Assembly: GCF_003991355.1 (NCBI RefSeq)
Contig: NZ_RCSU01000010.1
Coordinates: 227,077 to 291,076 of the forward strand
Reading direction: 5' to 3'
Length of the DNA: 64,000 bases
Origin: Pseudoflavitalea rhizosphaerae
GTDB lineage: Bacteria > Bacteroidota > Bacteroidia > Chitinophagales > Chitinophagaceae
Position numbers and translations under genes: made by a program. Position 1 is the stretch's first letter, and the number at the start of each line of letters is the position of its first letter. A model generated the notes under the pieces. That model had not been told where the DNA came from, searched no databases, and was given only the letters and a program-made list of their open reading frames with translations. Shown here piece by piece: positions 1 through 10,501 of the stretch.

Positions 1-487
1 CCACTACACAAACATTACGTTTATCGCTCCAGTAATTGCTGTTGTAGTTCACGGCCACGCCACCGAGGAAAGCATTGCAACCATAACCGGTATGACGCAG
101 CAGGTGTGCGATCATAGTGGAAATAGTGGTCTTCCCATGCGTGCCGGCCACGCAGATATTGAAAGAGCCTTCCGTGATCACACCCAGCACTTCACTGCGC
201 TTCATCAGCACGTACTTATTATCACGGTAAAAATTCAGTTCACTGTGATCTTTCGGAATGGCAGGCGTATACACCACCAGGTCGGCATCTTTCGGCGCCA
301 GTTCCAGGTTATCATCATAGTGAACAGGTATATCCTCGGCCACGAGCTGTTTGGTGAGTACGGTCTCCGTTTTATCGTAGCCGCTCACTTGCCTTCCGTG
401 GAATTTGAAATAGCGCGCAATGGCGCTCATTCCGATACCACCGATGCCGATGAAGTAAACCTTTTTGATGTCTTCCAGTTGAACCAT
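1..487 (-). CDS. murC: UDP-N-acetylmuramate--L-alanine ligase, 5' part only
   Basis: MurC adds L-alanine to UDP-MurNAc in the cytoplasm, the first step of stem-peptide assembly. Reading the minus strand from the ATG at 487 gives 162 residues of open frame running off the window. The N-terminal Rossmann motif GIGGIGMS lies near residues 14-21 and the ATP-binding loop GTHGKTT at 115-121; the His in GTHGKTT is typical of MurC rather than MurD or MurE. About two thirds of the protein is missing. It is the last visible gene of the dcw operon, with 25 bp between the murG stop and its start. Identification is firm; only the truncation limits it. Confidence 0.95.
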   Translation of the reverse strand, partial: MVQLEDIKKVYFIGIGGIGMSAIARYFKFHGRQVSGYDKTETVLTKQLVAEDIPVHYDDNLELAPKDADLVVYTPAIPKDHSELNFYRDNKYVLMKRSEVLGVITEGSFNICVAGTHGKTTISTMIAHLLRHTGYGCNAFLGGVAVNYNSNYWSDKRNVCVV

Positions 488-512
488 ATCCTTTGGGCGG
501 TTTGTCCGCTGC

Positions 513-1625
513 TTATTTGATTGCTTTTAAAATCGCCGATGCGATCTGTGTGTCCGCGTCGGTTACTGCCAGTTGTCCTATATTCTGCTGCAACTCGCGC
601 TGCTGTTCTTTATTTTTTGAAAGAGCGATCACTGCCGGTACTAATTTCTCTTTCGCTTCACTGTCTTTGATAATGATCCCTGCATGTTTTTCCACCAGGT
701 GCTGTGCATTCACGGTCTGATGATCTTCGGCAGCAAAAGGAAATGGCACAAAGATCACAGGTTTCTTCACCACACATAATTCCGCGATGGCCATGGCCCC
801 TGCACGGGAGATCACGATATCGGCAGCCGCATACGCGTTCTCCATTTTCGTGATGAAGGCATCGGTCCACACATTCGATTGTCCTTTCACGCGGGCTGCA
901 GCCTTTGCTGCATAAGGCTTTCCGGTCTGCCAGATCAGTTGCACATTGTTCTGCGCAAATGCTTCCAGTTCTGCATCGATGGCCTCGTTGATGCCTTTGG
1001 CGCCAAGGCTTCCACCGGTTACCAGTACAGTTTGTTTTGCCGGATCAAAACCGAAGCTCATGCTTGCCGTATGCCTGTCTGTATGCATCTGCACAATTGC
1101 TTCACGAACAGGATTGCCGGTGATCTGCAATTTTGCTGCCGGAAAGAATTTCTCCATGCCATCACTCGCCACAAATATTTTCGTTGCATTCCTTCCCAGC
1201 ATCATATTACTCTTACCTGCAAACGAATTTGACTCATGGATGAATGTTGGGATCCCCTTTGCCTGTGCCAATTTCAGAACAGGAAAAGTGGAATAACCAC
1301 CTACACCCACCACGGCTGATGGTGCAAATGCTTTCACGATCCTTCTCACCTGGAAAAAACTCTTGATGAGCTTGAACGGAAGCCCGATATTCTTTAACAA
1401 AGAACTTCTGTTGAACCCTGCAATATCAATCCCTTCTATCTTGTAGCCAGCCTGCGGCACTTTCTCCATTTCCATTTTTCCTTTTGCTCCGATGAACAAG
1501 ATCTCGATGGATGGATTCGCTTTCTTCAATGCATTGGCGATGGCGATGGCAGGAAAAATATGTCCGCCGGTGCCTCCACCTGCAATGATGATCTTAATAC
1601 CGCTATTTATATTGCCTGTGCTCAT
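513..1625 (-). CDS. murG: UDP-GlcNAc:lipid I N-acetylglucosaminyltransferase MurG
   Basis: MurG transfers GlcNAc to lipid I to make lipid II at the inner face of the cytoplasmic membrane. The 370-residue length is normal for the family. The glycine-rich lipid-binding loop GGGTGGH is at residues 16-22, and the C-terminal UDP-GlcNAc site includes SRAGAMAIAEL and a PFPFAAEDHQ stretch followed by NAQ, matching the conserved GT28 signature. It follows ftsW by 8 bp and precedes murC by 25 bp, so it belongs to one dcw transcript. The short polar extension before the first strand is typical of start choice at this ATG. Confidence 0.97.
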   Translation of the reverse strand: MSTGNINSGIKIIIAGGGTGGHIFPAIAIANALKKANPSIEILFIGAKGKMEMEKVPQAGYKIEGIDIAGFNRSSLLKNIGLPFKLIKSFFQVRRIVKAFAPSAVVGVGGYSTFPVLKLAQAKGIPTFIHESNSFAGKSNMMLGRNATKIFVASDGMEKFFPAAKLQITGNPVREAIVQMHTDRHTASMSFGFDPAKQTVLVTGGSLGAKGINEAIDAELEAFAQNNVQLIWQTGKPYAAKAAARVKGQSNVWTDAFITKMENAYAAADIVISRAGAMAIAELCVVKKPVIFVPFPFAAEDHQTVNAQHLVEKHAGIIIKDSEAKEKLVPAVIALSKNKEQQRELQQNIGQLAVTDADTQIASAILKAIK

Positions 1626-1633
1626 TATAATTT

Positions 1634-2905
1634 CTATGCATTTACTTCAGGTACCGGCGCCTTTCCTTCCAACTGTTCTACGTTTCTTGCAACACTCAAT
1701 ATGATGCCGATGGCAAGACAGGTGAAAAGAAATGAACTACCTCCCATACTCACCAGCGGAAGTGTTACCCCAGTTACCGGGAAGAGATTCACTGTTACCG
1801 CCATATTGATCAGGGCCTGTATCACCAACGTAAAACTCAGCCCCAATGCGAGGAATGCCCCAAATGCGTATGGACATTTCCTGAAGATCCTGATACACCT
1901 GAACAAAAAGATCAGGTAGATCAATATGATGAATGCACCTCCCACAATTCCATATTCTTCTATGATGATGGCATAGATGAAGTCTGAATAAGGGTGTGGC
2001 AAAAAATTTCTCGTTTCACTGTTACCCGGTCCCAGTCCCAGCATACCGCCTTTGCTGATGGCGATCTTGGCCTGGTTCACCTGGTAGTTCTCGTCTTTAT
2101 CGATCTCCTTATTGCTGTGCACGAAATTCTGCACACGCTTGATCCAGGTTGGCAGACGGCCAATGGAAAGTACTCCTGGCAATTCTTTCGATCTTCCTTC
2201 GGATGAATCGTAATAAGAAAGAGCGATGGTAACGAGCAGTATCACCGGAACTGCCGCAATGCCAATGGTCAGCAACAAATGTTTGGCGCTTGCTCTTCCG
2301 ATAAATAACAGCAACATGCTGGTAGCGCCCACCAGCAGGGCTGTTGAAAGGTTTGCCGGTGCTATCAATGCACAAATGACCACTACCGGAGTGATCACGG
2401 GAATGAAACCTTTTCTGAAATCTTTTATCACATCCTGCTTCTTGCTCAGCAGCCGCCCGAGGTACATGAACAGCGCGAGTTTTGCAAGATCCGATGTCTG
2501 GAAAGTGAGGTTGATGATCGGCAGCCTGATCCAGCGGCTACCTTCATTCAATCGCACCCCAAAGAAAAAAGTGTAGATCAGTAATGGTATCGAGATCAGG
2601 AAGAGGATCCGCGCCACTCTCGCATACACCGTGTAGTTCACCAGGTGCGAGAAATAGATCACTGCCAAACCAATTGCGATGAACACGATCTGCTTGAACA
2701 GGTAGATCTCTGTATTCCCTTTGTTCATTTTGTAGGCCAGCAATCCGGTGGAGCTGTACACTACCAGTACCGATACCAGCGCCAATAGCAGTACCGCAGC
2801 CCAGATGACTTTATCGCCCCTGGTCCTGGACCAAAGCCTGTTCCCCATTTTCACGGGGCTGGCTATCTCATCAAATCCGATATCACCGCTATTTTTCATT
2901 ACCAT
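1634..2905 (-). CDS. ftsW: Septal SEDS peptidoglycan polymerase FtsW
   Basis: This 423-residue multi-membrane SEDS protein polymerises lipid II at the division septum together with the class B PBP encoded upstream (7045-9192). Recognisable family segments are GSRWI, the loop YQVNQAKIAISKGGMLGLGPG, the PYSDFIYAIIIEEYG segment with the conserved acidic positions, and NLFPVTGVTLPLVSMGGSS near the C-terminus. About ten hydrophobic segments are visible. The annotated ATG at 2905 lies 6 bp below the murD stop; a second ATG two codons in (2899) is equally possible. Its place between murD and murG favours FtsW over RodA. Confidence 0.95.
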   Translation of the reverse strand: MVMKNSGDIGFDEIASPVKMGNRLWSRTRGDKVIWAAVLLLALVSVLVVYSSTGLLAYKMNKGNTEIYLFKQIVFIAIGLAVIYFSHLVNYTVYARVARILFLISIPLLIYTFFFGVRLNEGSRWIRLPIINLTFQTSDLAKLALFMYLGRLLSKKQDVIKDFRKGFIPVITPVVVICALIAPANLSTALLVGATSMLLLFIGRASAKHLLLTIGIAAVPVILLVTIALSYYDSSEGRSKELPGVLSIGRLPTWIKRVQNFVHSNKEIDKDENYQVNQAKIAISKGGMLGLGPGNSETRNFLPHPYSDFIYAIIIEEYGIVGGAFIILIYLIFLFRCIRIFRKCPYAFGAFLALGLSFTLVIQALINMAVTVNLFPVTGVTLPLVSMGGSSFLFTCLAIGIILSVARNVEQLEGKAPVPEVNA

Positions 2906-2911
2906 TAATTA

Positions 2912-4252
2912 TTACAACTCTCTAACTGCATCCTTGAACTGGTTGCCGCGATCTTCATAATTCTTGAAAAGATCGAAGCTGGCGCAGGCGGGGCTGAGCA
3001 ATACCACATCACCTTTATTGGCGAGATGGAATGCTGCATGCACGGCTTCACGCGCATTGGCTGTATTCACGATCACTGGCACATCATTCTGGAAAGCTTC
3101 ATGGATCTTGCGATTGTCTGTGCCCATGGCCACGATCGCTTTCACTTTCTCTTTAACCAGATCTGTCATGCTGCTGTAATCATTGCCTTTATCTACCCCG
3201 CCAAGAATGAGGATGGTTGGTTTCTCCATACTCTCCAGGGCGTACCATGTACTATTCACGTTGGTGGCCTTGCTGTCGTTGACGAAATCAACGCCGCGCA
3301 CGGTGCTCACAAACTCCATACGATGCTCCAGGCTTTCGAAAGTCTGAACAGCCTCCCTGATCTTCTCTTTCCGGATGCCGAGAACGGAACCCGCAATTCC
3401 TGCTGCCATGGTATTGTATTGATTGTGCTTACCTTTCTGGGTGAAATCATAAACGCTCATGTCCATTCTCTCATCACGTACCGCTACAGTCATTTGGCCG
3501 TTTTTGATATACCCGCCTTGATTTGGCTCTTTGTTCATAGTAAATGGTAATAGGTTAGATTTGATTGCGAACCGTCCGATATGTTCCATCGTTACAGGAT
3601 CGTCTTCACAAAAGATGAAATAATCATCAGCAGTCTGATTCTCGACGATCCGGAACTTGCTGTTTATATAATTCCCGAAATTGTACTCGTACCTGTCCAG
3701 GTGGTCTTCCGTGATATTGGTCAGGATTGCCACATCTGGTCTGAACTCATGGATATCATCCAGCTGAAAGCTGCTGATCTCCGCCACGTACAGCTCTTTA
3801 GGATCCAATGCCACCTGCTTCGCAAAAGAGAAACCGATATTCCCTACCAGCGCTGCATCCAGCCCCGCTGTTTTACAGATATGATAAATGAGCGAAGTGG
3901 TAGTGGTCTTTCCATTGGCCCCGGTAATACCAACGATCCTGCTGTTCCCTTTGTATCGATAGGCCAGCTCAATCTCACTGATGATGCGAATGCCTTTCTT
4001 TCTTATTTTCTTTACCAGCTCATTCTTTTCAGGAATGCCAGGGCTCTTCATCACTTCATCGGCTTCCAGGATACGTTCTTCTGAATGCCGGCCGGACTCG
4101 TAAGCGATGCCATATTCGTCCAGTTCCTTCCTGTATTTATCGGCAATGTTCCCGGCATCAGAGAGGAATACATCGTACCCTTTCTGCTTACCGAGGATGG
4201 CAGCGCCCACGCCGCTTTCCCCTCCACCCAATATGATCAATCGTTTTGCCAA
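2912..4252 (-). CDS. murD: UDP-N-acetylmuramoylalanine--D-glutamate ligase MurD (TTG start)
   Basis: MurD adds D-glutamate to UDP-MurNAc-L-Ala. The protein has 446 residues with an N-terminal nucleotide-fold start (LIILGGGESG), the ATP loop GITGANGKTTTT around 108-119 and an NDSKATN segment in the C-terminal ligase domain. The start codon is TTG at 4252. The triplet just before it is the mraY stop TAA, in frame, so no upstream start exists, and a later start would remove the first beta strand. The mraY stop and murD start therefore abut as TAATTG, which suggests translational coupling or re-initiation. Confidence 0.95.
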   Translation of the reverse strand: MAKRLIILGGGESGVGAAILGKQKGYDVFLSDAGNIADKYRKELDEYGIAYESGRHSEERILEADEVMKSPGIPEKNELVKKIRKKGIRIISEIELAYRYKGNSRIVGITGANGKTTTTSLIYHICKTAGLDAALVGNIGFSFAKQVALDPKELYVAEISSFQLDDIHEFRPDVAILTNITEDHLDRYEYNFGNYINSKFRIVENQTADDYFIFCEDDPVTMEHIGRFAIKSNLLPFTMNKEPNQGGYIKNGQMTVAVRDERMDMSVYDFTQKGKHNQYNTMAAGIAGSVLGIRKEKIREAVQTFESLEHRMEFVSTVRGVDFVNDSKATNVNSTWYALESMEKPTILILGGVDKGNDYSSMTDLVKEKVKAIVAMGTDNRKIHEAFQNDVPVIVNTANAREAVHAAFHLANKGDVVLLSPACASFDLFKNYEDRGNQFKDAVREL

Positions 4253-5530
4253 TTACCTGATCTTTAAAGTCACTACTGCGAACACGATACATAATATTGT
4301 TACGATCCAGAACCTCGTTACGATCTTCGATTCATGATAGCCCAGCTTCTGGTAATGGTGATGCAGCGGGCTCATGAGAAAGATCCTTCGTCCTTCGCCA
4401 TATTTCTTCTTCGTATACTTGAACCAGCTCACCTGCAGCGTTACGCTCAGCACTTCTACCAGGAACACTCCGCAGAAGATGGGGATCAATAATTCTTTTC
4501 TTACAATGATGGCCAGCGCGGCGATGATACCACCCAGCGTCAAACTGCCGGTATCTCCCATGAAAACCTGCGCGGGATAAGCATTGTACCAAAGGAACCC
4601 TACACAGGCCCCGATCAATGCGCCTATAAAAATGCTGAGCTCACCGAGATTGGGGATATACATGATGTTCAGGTATTCCGCAAACCGGAGGTTACCGCTC
4701 GCATAGGCAAAGATGCCAAGACAAGCCCCGATGATTGCGCTGGTGCCTGTTGCCAGACCATCCAGTCCATCCGTGATATTGGCGCCATTGGAAACAGCTG
4801 TTACGATGAAGATCACGATACCGATATAGAGCAGCCAGGTAAAGCCGCGCAGCGCTTCCGGTAAAAGTTTGGAGTAGTTGAACTCATGACTTTTCACGAA
4901 AGGGATGGTAGTGATCGGGGCATCTGCTTCCACGAAATATTTTGTTTGTCCGTCGAATGTTCTTTTGATGATGGTAGTGTCATCGGCTCTCACAGGTCCT
5001 GAATAATCCCTCCATACTTTTGTGTTCTGGTTGAAAAGGATCACGCAGCCCACTACAATTCCCAGCACAACCTGCCCCAGCACCTTGAACCATCCTGCCA
5101 GCCCATCCTTGTCGCCTTTTTTATAGGCCACTCCCGATTTCTGCGCCAGCTTCTTTGCGCGGAGCTTCAGGTAATCATCTATGAAACCAATGACGCCAAG
5201 CCAAACAGTAGCGAAGATCATCAGGCGTATATAGGCTTTATTCAGATCGGCCAGCAATAAAGTAGGCACCAGGATGGCGAGGATAATGATCAGCCCTCCC
5301 ATGGTTGGCGTTCCTTTCTTTTGTTGTTCACCTGCCAGACCGAGATCACGAACGGATTCGCCCACCTGCTTTTTGCGCAGGTAGTTGATCAGCTTCTTAC
5401 CGAATACGGTAGTGATCAGCAAAGAGAGGATCACAGCCAGCATCACACGGGAGGTGATGAACTGGAACAATGCGCTCCCGGGGAACTTTACCCCTAATTC
5501 TCTAAGCCATTCGGTCAGGTGATACAACAT
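4253..5530 (-). CDS. mraY: Phospho-N-acetylmuramoyl-pentapeptide-transferase MraY
   Basis: MraY transfers phospho-MurNAc-pentapeptide from UDP to undecaprenyl phosphate, making lipid I. The protein is polytopic and carries the family acidic motifs: DDYLK in an early cytoplasmic loop, [12 protein letters not shown] in the middle and [11 protein letters not shown] later, then the histidine-rich MSPLHHHYQ loop. At 425 residues it is about 60 longer than the Escherichia coli protein; the extra length lies mostly in an extracytoplasmic stretch around residues 165-230. I recall such an insertion from other Bacteroidota but cannot verify it here. It lies 26 bp below murE. Confidence 0.97.
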   Translation of the reverse strand: MLYHLTEWLRELGVKFPGSALFQFITSRVMLAVILSLLITTVFGKKLINYLRKKQVGESVRDLGLAGEQQKKGTPTMGGLIIILAILVPTLLLADLNKAYIRLMIFATVWLGVIGFIDDYLKLRAKKLAQKSGVAYKKGDKDGLAGWFKVLGQVVLGIVVGCVILFNQNTKVWRDYSGPVRADDTTIIKRTFDGQTKYFVEADAPITTIPFVKSHEFNYSKLLPEALRGFTWLLYIGIVIFIVTAVSNGANITDGLDGLATGTSAIIGACLGIFAYASGNLRFAEYLNIMYIPNLGELSIFIGALIGACVGFLWYNAYPAQVFMGDTGSLTLGGIIAALAIIVRKELLIPIFCGVFLVEVLSVTLQVSWFKYTKKKYGEGRRIFLMSPLHHHYQKLGYHESKIVTRFWIVTILCIVFAVVTLKIR

Positions 5531-5556
5531 ATGCTGGTTCTGTGTTTTGCTTTGGG

Positions 5557-7023
5557 TTACTTGTCTAACATGTCAAACATTTCCTTCAAAACCTGTTTAT
5601 CGTCGAAAGGATGTTTCACTCCTTTGATCTCCTGGTATTTCTCGTGGCCTTTGCCTGCTATCAGCACAATGTCTTCGGGTTTCGCCAGGCTCACGGCGGT
5701 TTTGATGGCTTCCTTCCTGTCTGCAATGGAAATGAACTTGCGCTTTGCGGCGGTGTTCAGGGTTGCTTCCATGTCTTTCAGGATCTCCAGCGGGTCCTCA
5801 CTGCGGGGGTTATCCGAAGTGAAGATGGCTTTATCACTGTGCTCACAGGCGATCTCGCCCATTTCAGGACGCTTGGTCTTGTCACGGTCGCCGCCACATC
5901 CCACTACGGTGATGATCTGTTCATGACCTTTCCGCAGTTTCTTGATTGTAGTGAGCACATTCAGCAGCGCATCGGGTGTGTGGGCATAATCCACAATACC
6001 GATCACCTGTCCGTTCTTTGAAATGATATAATCGAATCTTCCTTCTGCACCGGAGAGCATGCTGAGTACACGCAACACTTCGTTCCTTTCTTCACCCATA
6101 CAGATGGCAGCGCCGTATACAGCCAGGAGATTGTAAGCGTTGAACTCACCGATCAGGCGAAAATGCACTTCCTGGTCGTTGATATTCATCACCAGTCCTG
6201 AGAGCGCGTTCTCGATGATCTTTCCTTTGAAGTCAGCCAACGTGCGCAGGCTGTAGAAATATTTGTGCGCTGCAGTGTTCTGCAACATCACGGCGCCGCG
6301 TTTATCGTCTGCATTACTGATAGCGAATGCATCGGAAGGAAGTCCATCAAAGAAGGATTTCTTCACGCGGATATATTCATCGAATGTTTTGTGATAATCC
6401 AGGTGATCGTGGGTGATATTACTGAAGAGTCCGCCGGCATAGCGGAGACCTGCAATGCGATGCTGATGGATAGCGTGTGAGCTGGTTTCCATAAAAGCAT
6501 GGGTGCAACCGGCATCTACCATTTGTTTCAGCAGTGCATTCAGACTAACTGCATCAGGTGTGGTATGCGTTGCAGGAACAACCTCATCACCGATATGATT
6601 GTCTACCGTGCTGAGCAAACCACATTTGTGGCCCAGCCCGGAAAAGAGTTTGAATAATAAAGTAGCGATGGTGGTCTTACCATTGGTGCCTGTTACCCCT
6701 ACCAGTTTCAGTTTTTCTGAGGGCTGGCCATAGAAATTATGAGCGAGGAAACCTGCTGCAATATGGCTGTTCTCTACTTCTATATAGGTAACCCCTTCTT
6801 TGATAACGGCAGGCATTGTTTCGCAGATCACGGCGGCTGCGCCCTGCTCCACCACTTTAGCGATATAGTCATGACCATCGGAGGCCACACCTTTCAGCGC
6901 GATGAAAGCATTACCGGCGCTCACTTTGCGTGAATCAAGCTGAAGCGCATTCACATTTACACGGGTATCTCCGTGAACGGAACGGATCCGTACCTTGTAC
7001 AAGATGTCCTGCAGAATTGCCAT
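5557..7023 (-). CDS. murE: UDP-MurNAc-L-Ala-D-Glu--meso-diaminopimelate ligase MurE
   Basis: MurE adds the third stem residue. The ATP-binding loop VTGTNGKTT lies at residues 110-118, and the C-terminal domain holds the motif DNPR at 404-407. In this family DNPR marks meso-diaminopimelate specificity, so the organism should have an A1-gamma type peptidoglycan. Length (488) is normal. The ATG at 7023 is 21 bp below the ftsI stop, in the same operon. Confidence 0.97.
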   Translation of the reverse strand: MAILQDILYKVRIRSVHGDTRVNVNALQLDSRKVSAGNAFIALKGVASDGHDYIAKVVEQGAAAVICETMPAVIKEGVTYIEVENSHIAAGFLAHNFYGQPSEKLKLVGVTGTNGKTTIATLLFKLFSGLGHKCGLLSTVDNHIGDEVVPATHTTPDAVSLNALLKQMVDAGCTHAFMETSSHAIHQHRIAGLRYAGGLFSNITHDHLDYHKTFDEYIRVKKSFFDGLPSDAFAISNADDKRGAVMLQNTAAHKYFYSLRTLADFKGKIIENALSGLVMNINDQEVHFRLIGEFNAYNLLAVYGAAICMGEERNEVLRVLSMLSGAEGRFDYIISKNGQVIGIVDYAHTPDALLNVLTTIKKLRKGHEQIITVVGCGGDRDKTKRPEMGEIACEHSDKAIFTSDNPRSEDPLEILKDMEATLNTAAKRKFISIADRKEAIKTAVSLAKPEDIVLIAGKGHEKYQEIKGVKHPFDDKQVLKEMFDMLDK

Positions 7024-7044
7024 GCCTGGGTTAGTCTATAATTA

Positions 7045-9192
7045 TTAATTCAATCCTATCGTTACTGCCTGTCCCTTATTGATGGGGGTACCGGGCAATA
7101 TTGTTTGTGTACTTACTTTTCCTTTTCCCTGCACATTCACTTTCAGTTGCATGTTCTCCAGCAGGTAGATGGCATCTTTCAATCCCATCCCTCTCACATC
7201 GGGCATCATTTTTCTTGAAACGGCCTGCCCGCTCATCACTGGTTGATAGTTCACGGCGTACATCCTGCTCCATTCATCTTTCTTCACAGAATCCCTGTAC
7301 TTCATCTGTACTGCGTCCATGATCAGGCGCAGATCATCCGCCTGTCCGGCATACAGATAATTGCTGCTGTCTTTCTTCATGCGCGTTACGCGGAAACTCT
7401 CATTGCTTTTGTCTTCATCTGCATTCAGGGCATAAAGCTTGTCTGCAATCTCCTTGAATACAGGTCCGGCAATAGCCGCACCATAATATTTTGAAGCGAA
7501 GGGTTTGTTCACTATCACCACTATGATGCTGTACTTGGGATCCCGTGCCGGAAAATAACCGGCGAAACTGCTCTGGTGGATATGATCGGCATATCCCCTG
7601 TTCCCATTGGCCACCTGTGAGGTACCAGTCTTCCCGGCCACTTCATAAGGCGTTCCGAGAAAGAGCCTGTATCCTGTTCCTCCCGGTGTGGCACACACGG
7701 AGCGGAGACAGCTTTGTAATTGTTCCAGTGTTTCCGGACTGCAGATCGATTCTTCCAATACTTCGGGTGAATGCTGTTTGATCACCTGTCCGTTCTCCCG
7801 GATGGAATTCACCAGGTAAGGTTTCATCATCTTTCCATTGTTGGCCACTGCGTTGTAGAGCATCAGCGATTGCAGCGGACTAACCAGTACTTCGTATCCG
7901 AAACTCATCCAGGGCAATGAGGTGCCGCTCCATGTTCTGTCTTTCGGCTTCTTCACTACCGGCGTTGTTTCGCCGAGAAGATCGATGCCGGAATATTTAT
8001 CGAAGCGGAGTTTTTTCAGGTGGTTCACAAACTGGTTGGGGTTCTTTGAATAATGGGCCGTTACCAGTTTTGCCATTCCCACGTTGGAGCTGGCGTCGAA
8101 TGCCTGTTTCACTGTTACATCATGCTTGCCATGCTCTTCGGAGTCGTAGACGGTGCGCGTCATGTAGCGCCAGGCGCCTCCTTCGAGGTTCACGTGCTGA
8201 TCGAGTGTGATGTATTTATCTTCCAGCAGGCTCAGCATGGTGGCGAGTTTGAAAACGGATCCCGGTTCAGAGGCGCGGAGCGCGTAGTTGAGATCTTCCC
8301 AGTAACTGCCATCGGGCCTTCTGCCGAGATTGGCGATGGCTTTGATCTTTCCGGTTTTCACTTCCATCACCAGGCAGGTGCCGTTGGTGCATTCATTTTC
8401 CTGCATCACTTTTAAAAGTGCGTTCTCTGCAATGTCCTGTATGTTCACATCGAGGGTGGTAACGATATCTTTTCCATTCTGTGGTTCGATCTCTGTACCA
8501 TCCACCGGCATGAACACACCAGCCGCCACTTTGCGCATGAGTTTCTTTCCGGTTTCACCCCTTAGTAATGAGTCGTAGGTTTTTTCCAGACCCACATTCG
8601 TGTTTTTCACTTTTCCATCACTGTCAACATATTCCCGGCTCAATCCGATGGTACGGTTGGCAAGGAGTACGAAAGGGTTGAGTCTTTTATCCTTCACTTC
8701 TGCAATGAATCCGCTTTTGTCTTTCCCCTGACGAACGAGTGGCAGGGAGCGAAGCGTTTTGTATTGCCGGAAGCTGATATTCTTTTTGAGGAGATAATAT
8801 CTCTTCTTTTTCCGGTAGCCGTTTTGCAGGAGTGTTTTGTATTCCTGCGCGTTCATATCCTGGAAAAGATTGGCCAGCCCGATAGACAAAGAATCTATAT
8901 TATTCTTGAAACGTTCTCCGTTTTTTGCTCTCAATCCGTCGGCTGCGAAATCGATATAGATATCGAAGTAGGGAATGGAAGTGCTGAGCATAGCGCCATC
9001 TTCTGAATAGATGGTGCCGCGTTCTGCATCTGTTTCCACGAAGCGTTCCATCTGCTGGCTGGCTTCAGCGATCCAGTGTTTACCCTGGAATTGCTGGATG
9101 TAGATAGCGCGACCAAGAATAGTGATGCTGAACACCACAATCAGGATGAATGCGAGGTATACCCTCCATAATATGTCGCGTTTTACTTCCAC
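7045..9192 (-). CDS. ftsI: Septal class B penicillin-binding protein (FtsI/PBP3) with a PASTA domain, GTG start
   Basis: This transpeptidase crosslinks septal peptidoglycan and partners FtsW. Domain order in 715 residues: a short cytoplasmic tail, one membrane anchor (about 11-30), a PBP dimerisation domain, the transpeptidase domain with the nucleophile motif SVFK (312-315), SSN (368-370) and KTGT (521-524), and a single C-terminal PASTA domain (about 660-715). PASTA-bearing FtsI proteins resemble sporulation-type PBPs but are usual in Bacteroidota dcw clusters. The start is GTG at 9192, directly preceded by an in-frame TGA, so no longer form is possible. The gap to ftsL is 15 bp. Confidence 0.95.
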   Translation of the reverse strand: MEVKRDILWRVYLAFILIVVFSITILGRAIYIQQFQGKHWIAEASQQMERFVETDAERGTIYSEDGAMLSTSIPYFDIYIDFAADGLRAKNGERFKNNIDSLSIGLANLFQDMNAQEYKTLLQNGYRKKKRYYLLKKNISFRQYKTLRSLPLVRQGKDKSGFIAEVKDKRLNPFVLLANRTIGLSREYVDSDGKVKNTNVGLEKTYDSLLRGETGKKLMRKVAAGVFMPVDGTEIEPQNGKDIVTTLDVNIQDIAENALLKVMQENECTNGTCLVMEVKTGKIKAIANLGRRPDGSYWEDLNYALRASEPGSVFKLATMLSLLEDKYITLDQHVNLEGGAWRYMTRTVYDSEEHGKHDVTVKQAFDASSNVGMAKLVTAHYSKNPNQFVNHLKKLRFDKYSGIDLLGETTPVVKKPKDRTWSGTSLPWMSFGYEVLVSPLQSLMLYNAVANNGKMMKPYLVNSIRENGQVIKQHSPEVLEESICSPETLEQLQSCLRSVCATPGGTGYRLFLGTPYEVAGKTGTSQVANGNRGYADHIHQSSFAGYFPARDPKYSIIVVIVNKPFASKYYGAAIAGPVFKEIADKLYALNADEDKSNESFRVTRMKKDSSNYLYAGQADDLRLIMDAVQMKYRDSVKKDEWSRMYAVNYQPVMSGQAVSRKMMPDVRGMGLKDAIYLLENMQLKVNVQGKGKVSTQTILPGTPINKGQAVTIGLN

Positions 9193-9207
9193 TCAGCAGT
9201 TCCTCTT

Positions 9208-9579
9208 TTATCTATTTTTCATCAGTGAATCGGCTTTGTAAACTGAGTCCCGCAACACGATGGGTGGTACGGTCAGTTCTTTCAGTCCGAGTGTATCAAC
9301 AGCTTTGGCGAGTTCGCTTTGTTTGCTGCGGAACATCACTTCACTTTTTAATGTTTTGTATTCATGGTGCAGTTCTTTCAGTTCTTTTGAAACTTTGTTG
9401 ATACTGCGGATCGTTTTGTCTGCGTAGTGGCCGTTATAGATATAGACCACTGCGAGCGCTGCGAGAAAAAGAAAGAACGGGATATTGCGTGTGATCCAGC
9501 GGTAGCTGAAGATCTTCAGCCATTCTCTCCTGGCTTCTCTTGCTTCCTTCGCTTCCCTTATTTCTTTTTCGTCACTCAT
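9208..9579 (-). CDS. ftsL: FtsL-like division protein
   Basis: A small bitopic protein of 123 residues. A basic, charged cytoplasmic segment (1-34) leads into one hydrophobic helix (about 34-50, FFLFLAALAVVYIY), followed by a predicted coiled coil rich in K, E and L (about 58-95). This architecture and the position between rsmH and ftsI are the hallmarks of FtsL, which forms the FtsQLB complex that activates FtsWI; primary sequence is poorly conserved in this family. The ATG at 9579 overlaps the rsmH stop by 8 bp, indicating coupled translation. Confidence 0.85.
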   Translation of the reverse strand: MSDEKEIREAKEAREARREWLKIFSYRWITRNIPFFLFLAALAVVYIYNGHYADKTIRSINKVSKELKELHHEYKTLKSEVMFRSKQSELAKAVDTLGLKELTVPPIVLRDSVYKADSLMKNR

Positions 9580-10501
9580 ATGCTTTTTCAGCTACCCTCA
9601 GCTTGGCGCTGCGGGAGCGGGGGTTTCTTTTTAATTCGGCATCGGAGGCGGTCACCGGTTTTTTGGTGATGATCCTGAAAACCTGTTCAGATGGTTTGTT
9701 GCCGAACAGGTCTGTTGGATCTTCGTCTTCGAATGTGCCTTTGCGGAAATAATTTTTGACAATCCTGTCTTCCAGCGAGTGGAACGTGATGATAGCAACA
9801 CGGCCACCGGGTTTCAAAAGAGAAGGAACTTGTTGCAGCATTTCTTTCAATGCTCCCAATTCATCATTCACTTCAATGCGCAACGCCTGGAAAACCTGGG
9901 CAAAGTACTTGTTGGGATTTCCCTTCACCACGGAATGCAGTGCCTGTTTGAAATTGGCGATGGTGCGGAGCGACTGAGTTTGTCTTGCCTGAACGATAGT
10001 TCTGGCGAGGGTTTTGGCATTGGTGACTTCTCCGTATTGTTCAAACAGTTTGTGCAGCTGTTGTTCGGAGTAAGTGTTCACCACATCGAAAGCAGTGAGT
10101 GTTTGCCGGGTGTCCATACGCATATCCATATCGCCGTCGAAACGGGTGGAGAATCCGCGGTCTGCTTCATCGAACTGGTGGCTGCTGACGCCGAGGTCAG
10201 CGAGGATGCCGTCAACGGGAATGGCATTGTTCAGGCGGAGGAAACGCTGGAGGTGGCGGAAATTATGGGGAACGAAGAGGACCCTGGGATCGTCCGGAAG
10301 GTTCTGCCTGGCATCCGCATCCTGGTCGAAAGCGATGAGTCTGCCCTGCGGTCCGAGCAGTCGAAGGATCTCGCGGGAATGTCCGCCTCCACCGAAAGTG
10401 CAGTCCACGTAAGTGCCATCAGGCTGAATATTCAATCCCTGCAGTACTTCCTGCAGGAGAACGGGCACATGGTATGAACTATTTTCCTGATCATTTATCA
10501 T
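9572..10501 (-). CDS. rsmH: 16S rRNA (cytosine(1402)-N(4))-methyltransferase RsmH
   Basis: RsmH methylates N4 of C1402 in the decoding centre of 16S rRNA with S-adenosylmethionine. The SAM-binding start DCTFGGGGHSREIL (about residues 34-47) and the ADLGVSSHQFDEADRGFS signature are clear, and RVAIITFHSLEDRIVKNYF is the conserved C-terminal block. Length 309 is typical. The ATG at 10501 overlaps the mraZ stop as ATGA. Confidence 0.97.
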   Translation of the reverse strand: MINDQENSSYHVPVLLQEVLQGLNIQPDGTYVDCTFGGGGHSREILRLLGPQGRLIAFDQDADARQNLPDDPRVLFVPHNFRHLQRFLRLNNAIPVDGILADLGVSSHQFDEADRGFSTRFDGDMDMRMDTRQTLTAFDVVNTYSEQQLHKLFEQYGEVTNAKTLARTIVQARQTQSLRTIANFKQALHSVVKGNPNKYFAQVFQALRIEVNDELGALKEMLQQVPSLLKPGGRVAIITFHSLEDRIVKNYFRKGTFEDEDPTDLFGNKPSEQVFRIITKKPVTASDAELKRNPRSRSAKLRVAEKAYE

